64,000 bases of DNA from Brasenia schreberi (lineage: Eukaryota > Streptophyta > Magnoliopsida > Nymphaeales > Cabombaceae). A model generated the notes under the pieces. That model did no database searches and was not told where the DNA came from. It was given only the letters and a program-made list of their open reading frames with translations. The stretch is from the NCBI GenBank assembly GCA_036023115.1, contig JAYKKT010000091.1, positions 34,831,501 to 34,895,500 on the forward strand, given 5' to 3'. This document shows positions 1 through 10,315 of this stretch, piece by piece. The position numbers and the translations under genes were made by a program. Numbering within the stretch: position 1 is the stretch's first letter; each line of letters starts with the position of its first letter.

Positions 1-266
1 AAATTAATTCTTCATGAGGTGTATATAGGCCAGCAAGGTCATGGTGGGACTCTTTTTCATATTTGAGGACATTCTCATACTTGCGTGGTGATCTGTTTGC
101 AAGAGAAAAAAAGAAAAAAGAGGTAAGGGGAGTTCAAATGTATTGAACTTGTGGATTTATGTGGTTGCTTGACTATTGGAGGCAGTTGGATTTTATCACC
201 TTGTGTAAAAGTTGGCAGCTTAAGTGAGTGCATAGCTAACTGCCTAGAATGTGTGACAGTGAATAT
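1..266. other. Flank left of the copia insertion
   Basis: No gene is recognised here. The sequence continues at 5626 once the copia element and one copy of its 5-bp target duplication are removed. It may be intron or upstream sequence of the EF-hand gene whose 3' exons begin at 9448, but no coding exon could be supported. Confidence 0.4.
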
Positions 267-625
267 TGTTCGATAATTGCATAAAAATACACAAAAGATT
301 ACAGGAGAGATTATAGAGAAGATGGATATATGGTCGGCCAATACCTGCTGCCGCCTTAATCACTTTCTTCCTTTTTTTGAGAAGAAGATTACACGGCTGA
401 TAGGGTTTCTCCCCTTTAAATAATAGGGTTACTATATCTTAATTACTAAAGTGTCATTAATGAGGCTTTATTTAAAGCTACCTTTAAAAACGTACTTAAG
501 ATATATAACTATATAAATATCTTAATTACAAAACAGGTTTAAGTTCTATAGATAATCTTCAATCACGTTGTGTAGATGATCTCCAATCACTTTTATGGAT
601 GACCTGTGATCATTAAGTTCCAACA
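267..625 (-). repeat. 3' LTR of the copia element
   Basis: This 359-base repeat pairs with 5268-5625. On the plus strand it runs from TGTTCGATAATT to AAGTTCCAACA, so its ends are short inverted repeats. It lies next to the polypurine tract and is therefore the 3' LTR in element orientation. Confidence 0.95.
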
Positions 626-642
626 TTCCCCCTCAAGTTGGG
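626..642 (-). other. Polypurine tract of the copia element
   Basis: Read on the minus strand, the bases next to the 3' LTR are CCCAACTTGAGGGGGAA. This is the typical plus-strand priming tract of plant copia elements. Confidence 0.85.
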
Positions 643-689
643 TGAAAAATAGATGTTACACCAAACTTGCTACATAATCTCTAAAGTAG

Positions 690-3600
690 ATTTCTACTGA
701 TTGCTTTGGTCAACATATCTGCACACTGATGTCCTGACTTCACATGTTCCAACTAAAATTCTTTTGAATGCACACTGTCCCGTATAAAGTGACAATCTAT
801 TTTAATATGTTTTGTTCGCTCATGATATACTGAATTTGAAGCTATCTATATCATTGCTTTGCTGTCACAAAATATAGGTATAGGTTTTCCTGCAAATAAG
901 TCAATTTCCATTAGTAGAGACCAACCACTTTCTTTCACACATGCCTGATGCTATTGCTTTATATTCTGTCTCAGCTGTCGATCTAGCTACAACTGAATGT
1001 TTTTTACTTTTCTATTATACTATATTACGTCCAATCAATGTTATATATCCTGTGGTTGACTTTCTATCTTCTGTGGAACCTGCTCAATCAGCATTTGTAT
1101 AAATTTCAATGTTAGTGTGACCATTAGCTTTGTAAGTAATCTCATGTCTAGGAGTTATCTTCAGATATCGTAATATATGAAACACCGCATCCATATGATA
1201 TTTCGATGGTGATTGCATGAACCGTCTTACTATGCTTACTGCATAAGTTATGTCTGGACGTGTGATGGTTAAATATATTAGTTTTCTAACTAATTGCTGA
1301 TATCTAGTTACATCAACTCTTTCAACTCCATCTTCCATATGTAACTTATGATTTATGTCAATTGGAGTATATGTAGGTCTACAGTTTTCCATCTTAACAT
1401 CTTACAACAGATCCAAAGTATATTTTCTTTGATTTAGAAAGATATCCTTACCTGAGTAGGCTACCTCAATGCCTAAAAAATAATGTAATCTTTCAAGATC
1501 CTTAATATCAAATAACTAATGAAGATCTTCCTTTAGTCTTTGGATTTCCTCGATGTCATCACCTGTTACAATAATGTCATCTACATATACTAATAGTAGT
1601 GTTAATTTATCTCTCCTATTAAAAAATAGTATATGGTCACTTACACTCTTTCGATATCCCAAATTTATAATACTTCTGTTGAATTTTTCAAACCAAGCTC
1701 TAGGAGAATGTTTTAGTCCATAGATAGCCTTTCTTAATATGCATACTTTATTTTCAGGATTTGGATATCTAGGTGGTAACTTCAAGTAGACTTCTTCTTT
1801 GAGCTCTCCTTATAGAAATATAATTTTCACATCAAGTTACCATATTATCCAATTTCTTTGAGCGGTAATACTAATAATAACTCGTATAGATGTAAGCTTT
1901 GCTACTGGTGCAAATGTCTCATCGTAGTCAATCCCATATACTTGACTATAGCCACGAGCTACTAACCTTGCTTTATATCTTTCTAATGAACCATGTACTC
2001 TGTATTTTATTGTATACATCCACTTACAAGTGACTGCTTTTTGGTAAATCACTAAGTTCTCAAGTTTGATTTTCTAGTGCTTGAAGTTTAGATTTCATAG
2101 CTTCAACCCACTGCTTATTCTTAGTTGCTTTAGAGTAATTCTTCAGAATTTGATGTGACTCAACCTTTAGCACAAAATTGTAATAATTGTCTGATAATCG
2201 ATCATAATAAATGAATTAAGAAATTGGATACTTACAGCATGATCTTTTTCCTTTTCGAAGGGCTATGGGAACATTTGAGTCCTTATCTCTTGTTTCTTCT
2301 ATGATTTCATTTGAATCATAGACTGTTTCTCCCCCTTGATTCATAATATCTGTTAATCTGTTCATAAATATATTTCTCTCATCTTTTTTTATACTTGCAT
2401 TTTGTTTTCTTCTGAAAGTTGATCTTATCCTGTAAGAGAATTCTGCTCCTCTAGTTCTTCACTTGCACTGTCTCTTCAATACTAGAGTTGGACAAATCAT
2501 TTGAATTTTTGTAGAATAGAGTAGTTTTAAAGAAGGTTACATCCATGAAAACATACTTTCTATGAGAATTAGGATCATAACAAATATATCCTTTCTTTTC
2601 ACAAGAATACCCAAAAAAGACACATTTTATCACCCTTGGCTCAAGCTTATCTCTGAATTGTTGATGAATATGCACATAACAAACACACCCAAATATTCTG
2701 GGAATAAGGTGAAATGGATTATCTTAAGGTTTAATCACTTTGAATGGAGACTTTCCTGCAAGAATTACAATTGGAATTCTATTCATGATATATACTACTG
2801 TAAGAATTGCTTCTGGCGAGAAATATTTTGGAACATTGTATTGAAGAAGTAAAGTTCGAGCAATTTTTAGAATGTGTTGATTCTTTCGTTCAACCACTCC
2901 ATTCTGTTGTGGGGTATAAACACAAGATGTCTGATATATAATATCGTGAGTTTGAAGATATGATTCCAACTGAGAATTACAAAATTCTCTACCATTATCA
3001 GATATGAGAGTTTTAATGGTATAACCAAACAGAGTCTTAATAAGATTGTGAACTAAAGGAAAAATCGAGGATATTTTTGATTTGGACTTCATTAGATAAA
3101 CAAAGATAAGTATGGAAAAATCATCAATGAAAGTAACGAAATACTTAAAGTTTCCCAAAGAAGGTATCACACATGGTCTCCAAATATCAGAATATATCAA
3201 CTCAAAAGGAATAACTGATTTTGATTCACTACTAGGAAAAATAGCCCTATGATGTTTTGCCCTTTGACATATATCACATTGAATGACCACATCACTAGGA
3301 ATTGAAAAAGAAACCAACTCTCTAATTTTAGACACAGGCAAATGTCCTAATCTACTGTACCAAATTTTTATTTCTTCTTCTACAGTAATGGCTGTCAATG
3401 CTCTTTTCTGTCTCAAAATCTGATCTTCAAATAGTATGTATAGTTTATTGCGTAGTTCACCATGTTCAAAGGTTCTTCCCATCCTCAAATCCTGAAAAAT
3501 ACAGCCATATGGAGAGAATGTAACTGTACAATTCATATCTCTGACCAAGGAACTTACTGAAAGTAGGTTTACTGGAAATTTCAAAATATATATCACTGAA

Positions 3601-3790
3601 TTAAGTCTGAGATTATCTCTCTAAATTGCTCCTTTTCCTTCCATAGGAATTAAAGAACCATTTGCTACTTTCACATATTGAGGAGTTGAAGTCACTTTAT
3701 ACTGTATGAGATTAGATTTGTTTCCTACTATATAATCAGTAGCTCCTAAATCTATTATCCAATTAGAAGAAGATGTAGAATCTTTAAGAG
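690..3790 (-). pseudogene. Copia pol remnant (protease, integrase, RT, RNase H)
   Basis: Read on the minus strand, this is the protease-to-RNase H part of a copia polyprotein, broken into several open pieces (3596-2724, 2675-2451, 2052-1837, 1785-1516, 1392-1084). The protease site near 3741-3752 reads D-L-G-A where the family has D-S/T-G-A. The integrase zinc finger reads WYSRLGH...CDIC, with the first expected His replaced by Tyr. The integrase catalytic residues remain visible as YSDIW, SDNGREF and QQNGVVERKN. Reverse transcriptase keeps YVDD at 1576-1587. RNase H sequence continues toward about 690. The altered protease and zinc-finger residues, with the stops and frameshifts, mark a dead copy. 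Confidence 0.9.
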
Positions 3791-3859
3791 AGTAGTTACC
3801 ACTAATACTGTAAGAAGTAGGAGGACTTAATTATGTCTTTGATGAAGAGGTTGAAGATT

Positions 3860-4779
3860 GGTCACGTAGACGTGTTTCGATTTCTATAATCTATTTCTTC
3901 AATTATGCCATAATCTTTATATTCTGTAGGTTTTCCAATAATTTCCCAACAATACTCTCGTGTGTGTCTTCTTTTGCCACAATGAGTACACGGTACCTTG
4001 TTCTCATCATCATAATTTTGATTTCTGCCTCTTCCTCTACCTCTGATCGAGTCTCTTCCTCTCTAATAATTACTTTTTCCCTACTAGTAAATTCAGATTT
4101 CTCAACTTGTATATTTCACATTTTTCTAAATTCTTCTGATCTTCTTTCCTCGGTAGAAGTGAATATATTGTTTCAAGAGATGGAAATTCTTCTTTGCTTA
4201 GGATATTCAACTTGATGGATTTGTATTTCGATGAAATTTCCTAGAGTAAATTGAACAATTTTCGAATCTCCCCTTCAACTATTCTCTCTTTTACACAATG
4301 ACTGCACTTATTTTCTATATGGTGTCTTTATTCATTTCAAAGTTCTCGCAGTTTTCCATAGTATTCACTCACTAATATGGTGCCTTGGCAACATTTTCTT
4401 ATTCTTTCAATAATCTCATATTCTTTAGCTATATTCCTCTGGAATAAGTTTCTTCTACTGTAGACCAAATTTCAGCAGCTGATCCCATATACATAAAGGT
4501 TTTACTGATAGAAGGATTCATGGATTGAATTAGCCATGAGCTTATAAGAGCATCATCTTTGGACCACTTTTCAAAGTTTGCACTGCTTTCCTCTAGAAGT
4601 GGAGGATTCTGTATGATAATAGAGACTTTTCTTCTAGATCGTAATAAAAGTTCAATAGACAGAGCCCATTCTTTATAATTTCTTCTATCTAATTGGATAT
4701 TTGTAATTCGGAATGGTTCCAACTTTTGATCATTTTCACACACAACTGATAGTAATTCCTCTTTCAATCTTCCTTCCAT
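3860..4779 (-). pseudogene. Copia gag remnant
   Basis: The gag reading frame starts at 4779 on the minus strand and is open for 116 codons to 4429. It has the copia capsid pattern (IQLDRRNYKEWALSIELLLR, then DALISSWLIQSMNPSISK). It is then interrupted, but later frames still carry a nucleocapsid zinc knuckle at 3949-3990 with C-x2-C-x4-H-x4-C spacing (CTHCGKRRHTREYC). Gag coats the RNA in the virus-like particle. The protease region follows directly. The breaks show the gene is not functional. Confidence 0.85.
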
Positions 4780-5255
4780 GTTAATTCAATGTTGTTTGAT
4801 CAGTCTCTTACTTCTCTCAATTACTTGTGTTTTCCTTTTCTCAAATATTTCTGTCAATGATTACTGTACAAAAATTTCAGATAATATTTTGTTTCTTGTG
4901 TATCTATTTATTTCTTTTGTCATAACACGATAATATCAATTGTGCAGTCTGTTGTCAATAATACTTGATGATTAAGAGTAGTTGCAAATCGATTTATAAT
5001 GTTTCTGATGCAAATTTTTCTGTGCAGATTACTATTGATGACACAATACAATAATCAGAAACACAAGTTGGTGTATACATTGTGTTGCTGTCAATAATCA
5101 GATTACTGTCAACATAATAATGTTTCTGTTGGAAAGAAGAAACCTGTCCTGAAGATGTAGAAAATTTTCTGTGTCATGAAACAAAAAATTTTGTATTTCC
5201 TGTTATGATGACTGATTTGACTTTTTTCAAGGATGTCTTTGCTTCTATACTTCCC

Positions 5256-5267
5256 GCTCTGATACCA
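5256..5267 (-). other. Primer-binding site (initiator tRNA-Met)
   Basis: On the minus strand the base after the 5' LTR starts TGGTATCAGAGC, complementary to the 3' end of plant initiator tRNA-Met. This fixes the element's orientation. Confidence 0.9.
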
Positions 5268-5625
5268 TGTTCGATAATTACATACAAATATACAAAAGAT
5301 TGTAGGAGAGATTATAGAGAAGATGGATATATGGTCAGCCAATACCTGCTGCCGCCTTAATCACTTTCTTTCTTTTTTTGAGAAGAAGATTACACGGCTG
5401 ATATGGTTTCTCCCTTTAAATAATAGGGTTACTATATCTTATTTATTAAAGTGCCATTAATGAAGCTTTATTTAAAGCAACCTTTAAAAACGTACTTAAG
5501 ATATATAACTATATAAATATCTTAATTACAAAACAGGTTCAGGTTCTGTAGATAATCTTCAATCACATTATGTAGATGATCTTTAATCACTTTTATGGAT
5601 GGCCTGTGATCATTAAGTTCCAACA
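5268..5625 (-). repeat. 5' LTR of the copia element
   Basis: This 358-base repeat pairs with 267-625. It is adjacent to the primer-binding site, so it is the 5' LTR. The right-hand AATAT target duplication follows at 5626-5630. Confidence 0.95.
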
Positions 5626-6486
5626 AATATAATGACGATTAACTAAGAGAGAGAGTATATAGATTTTCAGAAGGATAATGATGAATGATCTACTTGACTG
5701 TAGAATTCTTAATGGATAATCATTCAACTGATGTCTTTCTTGGTTGCAGTAGTGCAGCTAGTCGTGAATCATGATCAGGTATTTGCTGAAGCTGCAGATG
5801 GTTTAGCGCTGGCTACTCTAAGGTTATATGTGCATCAATATGTACTAAGCATCATCTGCATTGACCGATAGTTGGTACATAATTTGGCAAAGTGAAGCCT
5901 TTAAAACCATAAATCTGTTGCCGTTTATGTTGGAGTGCAGGAGGAATTTTCACAATTATTTTCTTGTTTCACTACTCATGTAGTTAATATTCCAAAGGCA
6001 TGTCTAAATTTTCAACTGTGGCATCAAATATGATTTTGATGTTTATTTAGCTCCCAAACAGCTAAAACAGTTGGTAAGAAATCACATTTCTTATGTGTAG
6101 GATGTTAAAATAATGTAATTTTTCTTTTTCTTTTTTATGTAATTTTATTTTCTATTTATTTATGTAAACCAGGGCGAGGGCCATTCGGCACTGGTATGTG
6201 ACCACAAGGGTCAACCCCCTTTTACATCATCCTCTCACTCTCCTCTCTCTTATTCTTCTTCTTGTTCTCTTCTATAAATACGTGACTCATGTACATATTT
6301 TCTTAAGCCTTTTGTGGCTAAATAATATTGATTTCTGTTATATTGTGCCCTTATTACATATGCTTTATTATAATATTTTCTAAGGCTTTATGATTGATAT
6401 TTTGAGGTGATATTCACCGATCTTTCGTTGCTACATTGAAGCATCGACTTCATTACATAGGATAGATACTCTTATGATACTCGTCA
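5626..6486. other. Sequence between two LTR elements, no gene seen
   Basis: An open stretch near 5750-5870 follows an acceptor-like TTGCAG. It matches no family I recognise, and its phase does not fit the exon at 9448. A (CT)-rich tract follows near 6230. No feature beyond the flanking target duplications is supported. Confidence 0.4.
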
Positions 6487-6764
6487 TGTTGAAAAATATG
6501 AGTTTAGAGTCATTTTTAGTAAATTTGATGTTTTTAGGTATTATTGTAATTTTCTGGAGTACTGAGAGTATTTTGATAATTTTTTGTACTAAGAGTATTT
6601 TGATCATTTTCTGTTTTACAGCTCCTTATATAAGGGCTGGTAGGTTGTATTAGGATTAAGAGTCTGAGATTAAGAAAGAGAGAGATAGGGTCAAATCTCC
6701 ATTGTTTACTCTTCAACTTTTGTCAATATTGTTTTATTTGCTCCTTCTATCACAAATTTCATCA
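6487..6764 (+). repeat. 5' LTR of element A
   Basis: This 278-base LTR starts TGTTGAAAAATATG and ends TTTCATCA. A TATA-like TTATATAAGGG near 6634 is the likely transcription signal. The first 150 bases or so are also shared with the LTRs of element B (10998-12128). Confidence 0.9.
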
Positions 6765-6776
6765 TGGTATCAGAGC
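6765..6776 (+). other. Primer-binding site of element A
   Basis: TGGTATCAGAGC directly follows the 5' LTR. It is complementary to the 3' end of initiator tRNA-Met. Confidence 0.9.
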
Positions 6777-6783
6777 GACGAAG

Positions 6784-7507
6784 ATGGAAGAATTTGTGCA
6801 GCGACCTGCTTCTCTTCCGACTACTGGTTTTTCCAACATGCACAATTCGACATCTGTTTCAATGGTGAAGTTGTCATCCACTATCGAAGAAAGTTCTAAG
6901 CCCTTGAAAGAGAGGAGTTCTAAAACAGAGAGATGTACTCTTCAGGAAACCCAACGGGCAACAAAAGCTACGACCAAAGAGACAGTTGGAAGAAAACCAA
7001 CACCTTCAACTGGTGGCGCATCTGCAGGTGTGAAGCAACCTAAAAATATTAAGCAACCACCACCCTCAAAGAAGAAAGATGGATCATTTAAATCGGGTGC
7101 TTTGGCAACGTCTGACAGAACTACTCCTGACCGTCTTCTTGAGAAGGAAAATAAGAAAGAAGTTCCTCCCCCACGGATGAAATTTGATGATACACATCGT
7201 GTTGAAAAGACAAAAAAAATGTGCCCTAATGCAACAAATTGAAAGTAGAAACAGGGTCGAGTTGTTTAGACATCTACCTCAATATGTACATGGAACACAA
7301 TTTCCTGAACTTGAATCAAAGTTTTTCCACTCTGATCATGGTCATCAAATGCATCCTCATCCTGCCGTATACAAGGTAGGGTTGCAGTATCTATCTGGTG
7401 ATATATACAGTGGTAATGCATGTTGTGTGGCGATGCTCTTAGCATTTCAAGAAGTCATTCAAGACTATAAAGCCCCTCTGGAGAAAGCACAGAGATCTCA
7501 CTAAAGG
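6784..7507 (+). pseudogene. Captured eIF2B delta subunit fragment inside an LTR element
   Basis: eIF2B delta is a regulatory subunit of the guanine-nucleotide exchange factor that recharges eIF2 at translation initiation. Here a first frame (6784-7242) gives a low-complexity N-terminal region with a conserved Lys/Arg/Glu-rich stretch (LKERSSKTER...LQETQRATKA) and FDDTHRVEK. After a slip in an A8 run near 7216-7223 a second frame (to 7504) continues RNRVELFRHLPQY, HGTQFPELESKFF, HPAVYKVGLQYLSGDI and AMLLAFQEVIQDY, all hallmarks of the delta subunit. Homology stops after the RDLT motif near 7507, so the C-terminal core domain is missing. There is no intron across about 720 bases. It starts seven bases after the element's primer-binding site. 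I infer capture of a host mRNA by reverse transcription. It is not a working eIF2B subunit. Confidence 0.85.
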
Positions 7508-8620
7508 TAAAAATTTTCTTAAATGGCACCGAGGGAGCCGAGGAAACAGATGGTGCTCGATCTGTAGAAGAGTAATCAGTCAATCATTGCACAGACAATT
7601 CGTTGTACCTGAAAGGAGACCAAGCTTCTATTATAAGTAGGACAACCATGGTAAATGGCAGGGAAATGCATTCGGAGAAGCAAGTTGAAAAACTATTATT
7701 TATGGAGCTTCTCGATGAAATCAGCATGCTACAGGCATGAGATTGTTATACAGACAGACCCCAAGAGAAATGTTTTCCTGCACATCAACTGTTTGATGAA
7801 ATGTTTCACAGAAACTTCAACTCTGTAGGAAAAGTGTTCGATGAAATGTTCAACAGAGAGGTTTACCTGCACATCAAGTGTTCGCTAAAATGTTCAAGAA
7901 GGGATTATTAAACATGCACATCAAGTGTTTTAGAAAATGTTTAAGAGGGTTGTAGATTCAGAAAAAGATTGCAGAAGATATAAAGTAGTACACGATGATT
8001 GTCTTCATTGGAAAAACAACATAATTGAAAATAGAAGGAAAGATAAAATGTAGAAAATCAATCTTTTTCACTACATATGCATGAAAAATCAAATCATAGA
8101 AGAGGCTAGAGGAATTGATTGGTATGAAATGTGGTAGTATCACCAAGAAGCATGAAAGTTAAAACCTTGAGTTACTGAAGTAAACAGCCAGGAGGGCTAG
8201 AAAAGTGGTTGCAGTCACCATGTGAAGGGGCGCAAACCGACTAGTATAAGCAGATGTCTGTATTATGCTATTTGAGTGATAGAAAGAGGGCACTCAACCA
8301 ACACACCGGTTGCAGCCACCATGTGAAGGCGTAAGAAAAGTCGTGTAAAGTATGTATGGTGGAGTAGTACCTCCTATCACAAAAGATCAGCTTTCTCAAG
8401 AGTAAAAAAATATGACTTTTGAAGTATAGCTGCCGAATCACTTTATGGAGAAGAAGAAAGAGAGAGGGAGCAACCGACACCCATAGAAAGGTCGTGTGCT
8501 ACCCATGTGTTCTTGATTGTTGAAGTTGTTTTTACAGAAGCCTCGAAGAGATCGCTCGTGCACGTGTGGTGAAGAAAGAACCAGTGTTTTGGAAAGTTTG
8601 GAGTTCGAAGTATCTCACTC
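7508..8620 (+). other. Non-coding interior of element A
   Basis: No gag, pol or other family was recognised. A phrase like TGCACATCAAGTGTTCGATGAAATGTT recurs three or four times, decaying, between about 7783 and 7945. A second phrase, GGTTGCAGYCACCATGTGAAGG, occurs near 8207 and 8308. These look like degenerate internal tandem repeats, possibly element leader or spacer sequence. Confidence 0.5.
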
Positions 8621-8624
8621 CCAA

Positions 8625-8635
8625 CTTGAGGGGGG
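8625..8635 (+). other. Polypurine tract of element A
   Basis: The sequence CCCAACTTGAGGGGGG ends immediately before the 3' LTR. It is the same type of tract as in the copia element at 626-642. Confidence 0.8.
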
Positions 8636-8949
8636 TATTGAAGATTATAAGTTTAGAGTCAGTTTTAGTAAATTTAATGTTTTTAGGTATTATTGTAATT
8701 ATTCGGAGTACTAAGGGCATTTTGATAATTTTCTGTAGTAAGGGTATTTTGGTCATTTTCTGTTTTACAGCTCCTTATATAAAGGCTGATTAGTTGTATT
8801 AGGGTTAAGAGTCTGAGATTAAGAAAGAGAGAGATAGGGGGACGGGCGGCCTCTATTGAAGGTCCACCCCCTCCTTCAAATCTCCATTGTTTACTCTTCA
8901 TCTTTTGACAATATTGTTTTATCTGCTCCTTCTACCGCAAATTCCATCA
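8636..8949 (+). repeat. 3' LTR of element A
   Basis: This 314-base copy pairs with 6487-6764. It has an extra segment of about 36 bases near 8838-8876 that the 5' LTR lacks, and it begins TATTG where the other copy begins TGTTG. It ends TTCCATCA before the target duplication TGTCA. Confidence 0.88.
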
Positions 8950-8954
8950 TGTCA

Positions 8955-9447
8955 CATGTGCTGAAATTTTCTTATGTGGCTGTGTGGCAATGTAGATTTC
9001 TCTTCAGATTTTCTTTCTTTAAAACTGTGCATACAGATGAAATCAAAATAGTGTACTCCTTCAGGAGAAGTTGCAGGTGCATTGACTGATTCTGGCACAT
9101 AATTAGGTTGCCACAAATTACTAGTTTTGCTTGAAACATATAACTTTTTGTTGAGGAAACAAGATCCACATGTTTCCTACTAAATAGACCTTGTTGGGTG
9201 CACCAATGAGGCATAATTAAGTCAAAGGGTCCTGCAAAAATAACCTCAAGAGGAAATATATGTAGATTTAAGTAAATATATACATAAACAGATTTTTTTA
9301 AGTAACTAACTATTAACTCGTAGAATGAAACAGGTAATATGCTGTTACCAGCTCAGTTTTTGGTCTGCGCTGTTCTGCATCTTACTCTTCACCATCACGG
9401 ATTTCTTGAGTTCTTTGTGCACTCTGACTTGCTTATTGCTGAAACAG
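8955..9447. other. Probable intron upstream of the EF-hand exon
   Basis: No supported gene. It leads into a splice acceptor (GAAACAG) at 9441-9447. The open frame across it is most likely intron. Confidence 0.4.
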
Positions 9448-10251
9448 GCAAGGACTGGCGGCATCAACAATTAAAAAAAATCACGGGTAAAGTCTTTGAT
9501 AACTTTCAGGCTGACTCAGGGAGTGATGGAATGAAATTCGAATATCTTTATATTGCGATTATGTTCGTATACAAGTAAGAACTGAAACACAGTACCTATT
9601 GTAGCTCTATCATGTCTTCGATACACTGTGGTGACAAATATTGTTTTGTTATTATGTAGTGATATCAATAAGCACATGCCAGGGCCTCACGATGACCCGC
9701 CATCTAAAGAAAAGGTTAAAACAATAATGGAGGTGGGATGTTCATCTTTATTTTCATATCAAACTCAAGTTCTTGTCCTAGATTATTTCCTTTCTGATCT
9801 GTGAGAGGAGAAAGACTTGAGAAACTCTTTCAAAGACCAAGTAGTGGAAGACGGCTAAAGAGAGAGATTAAGTGTTAGAAAAAAAGAAACTATGTTCAAC
9901 CTGCTTAGGTGAACCATAGTTAGGCGTGCATAGGGTGCAATTGGTGAAAATGTTTCCCACGTCTTGTGCAAGAAGGCCACTGCTTCTGGCTTGTCTTCTT
10001 AAGCCAACGGCTTTCTGGGCCTAGGTACCAGAGAGCTTTTCTCTGAGTGGTGGTAACTTTAGCTAGACTGGTAAGCAAGCGGAAAAAACAAAATAAAAGA
10101 TTGTTCATGGCTCATTATCCAACTTGAAATATTGTTGTTTTTAGATCGTTGGCTTGTCTAAGCACAGTCAATCTTAAGCAAATCAGAAGTCTGTTGGGGA
10201 GCTGAACCCAGGAGTTAAACTTTCGTGCTTCAGTGTTATCTATCTATCTAT

Positions 10252-10315
<64 letters not shown>

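Larger units (their letters stand above)
267..5625 (-). mobile_element. Ty1/copia LTR retrotransposon, full-length but decayed
   Basis: A structurally complete copia element lies on the minus strand. Its two LTRs begin TGTT and end AACA. The insertion is bounded by a perfect 5-bp target duplication, AATAT, at 262-266 and 5626-5630. A primer-binding site complementary to initiator tRNA-Met lies at 5256-5267 and a purine tract lies beside the other LTR. Domain order on the minus strand is gag, protease, integrase, reverse transcriptase, RNase H, which is the copia order. A hand comparison of the LTRs gives about 22 differences over 358 bases (roughly 6 percent), so the insertion is not recent. 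Many stops and frameshifts break the polyprotein, so it cannot be autonomous now. Confidence 0.95.
6487..8949 (+). mobile_element. Non-autonomous LTR element A carrying eIF2B delta sequence
   Basis: Two related LTRs (6487-6764 and 8636-8949) bound a 1.87-kb interior that has no gag or pol. An initiator-tRNA-Met primer-binding site follows the first LTR without a gap, and a purine tract (ACTTGAGGGGGG) precedes the second. A near-perfect target duplication, CGTCA at 6482-6486 and TGTCA at 8950-8954, differs by one C/T. The interior begins with an intron-free, frameshifted copy of the N-terminal part of a host translation-factor gene and continues with unrecognised repetitive sequence. It must have been mobilised by proteins from another element. 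The start of the second LTR is TA instead of TG, a later mutation. Confidence 0.9.

Noticed and set aside
5745..5870. Possible host exon after TTGCAG
   Set aside because: The frame is open for about 40 codons but matches no family. Ending it at the visible donor does not give the phase needed to join the EF-hand exon at 9448.
6765..6776. tRNA gene at the TGGTATCAGAGC motifs
   Set aside because: Only the 3'-end complement of initiator tRNA-Met is present, next to LTRs. These are primer-binding sites; no cloverleaf was found.
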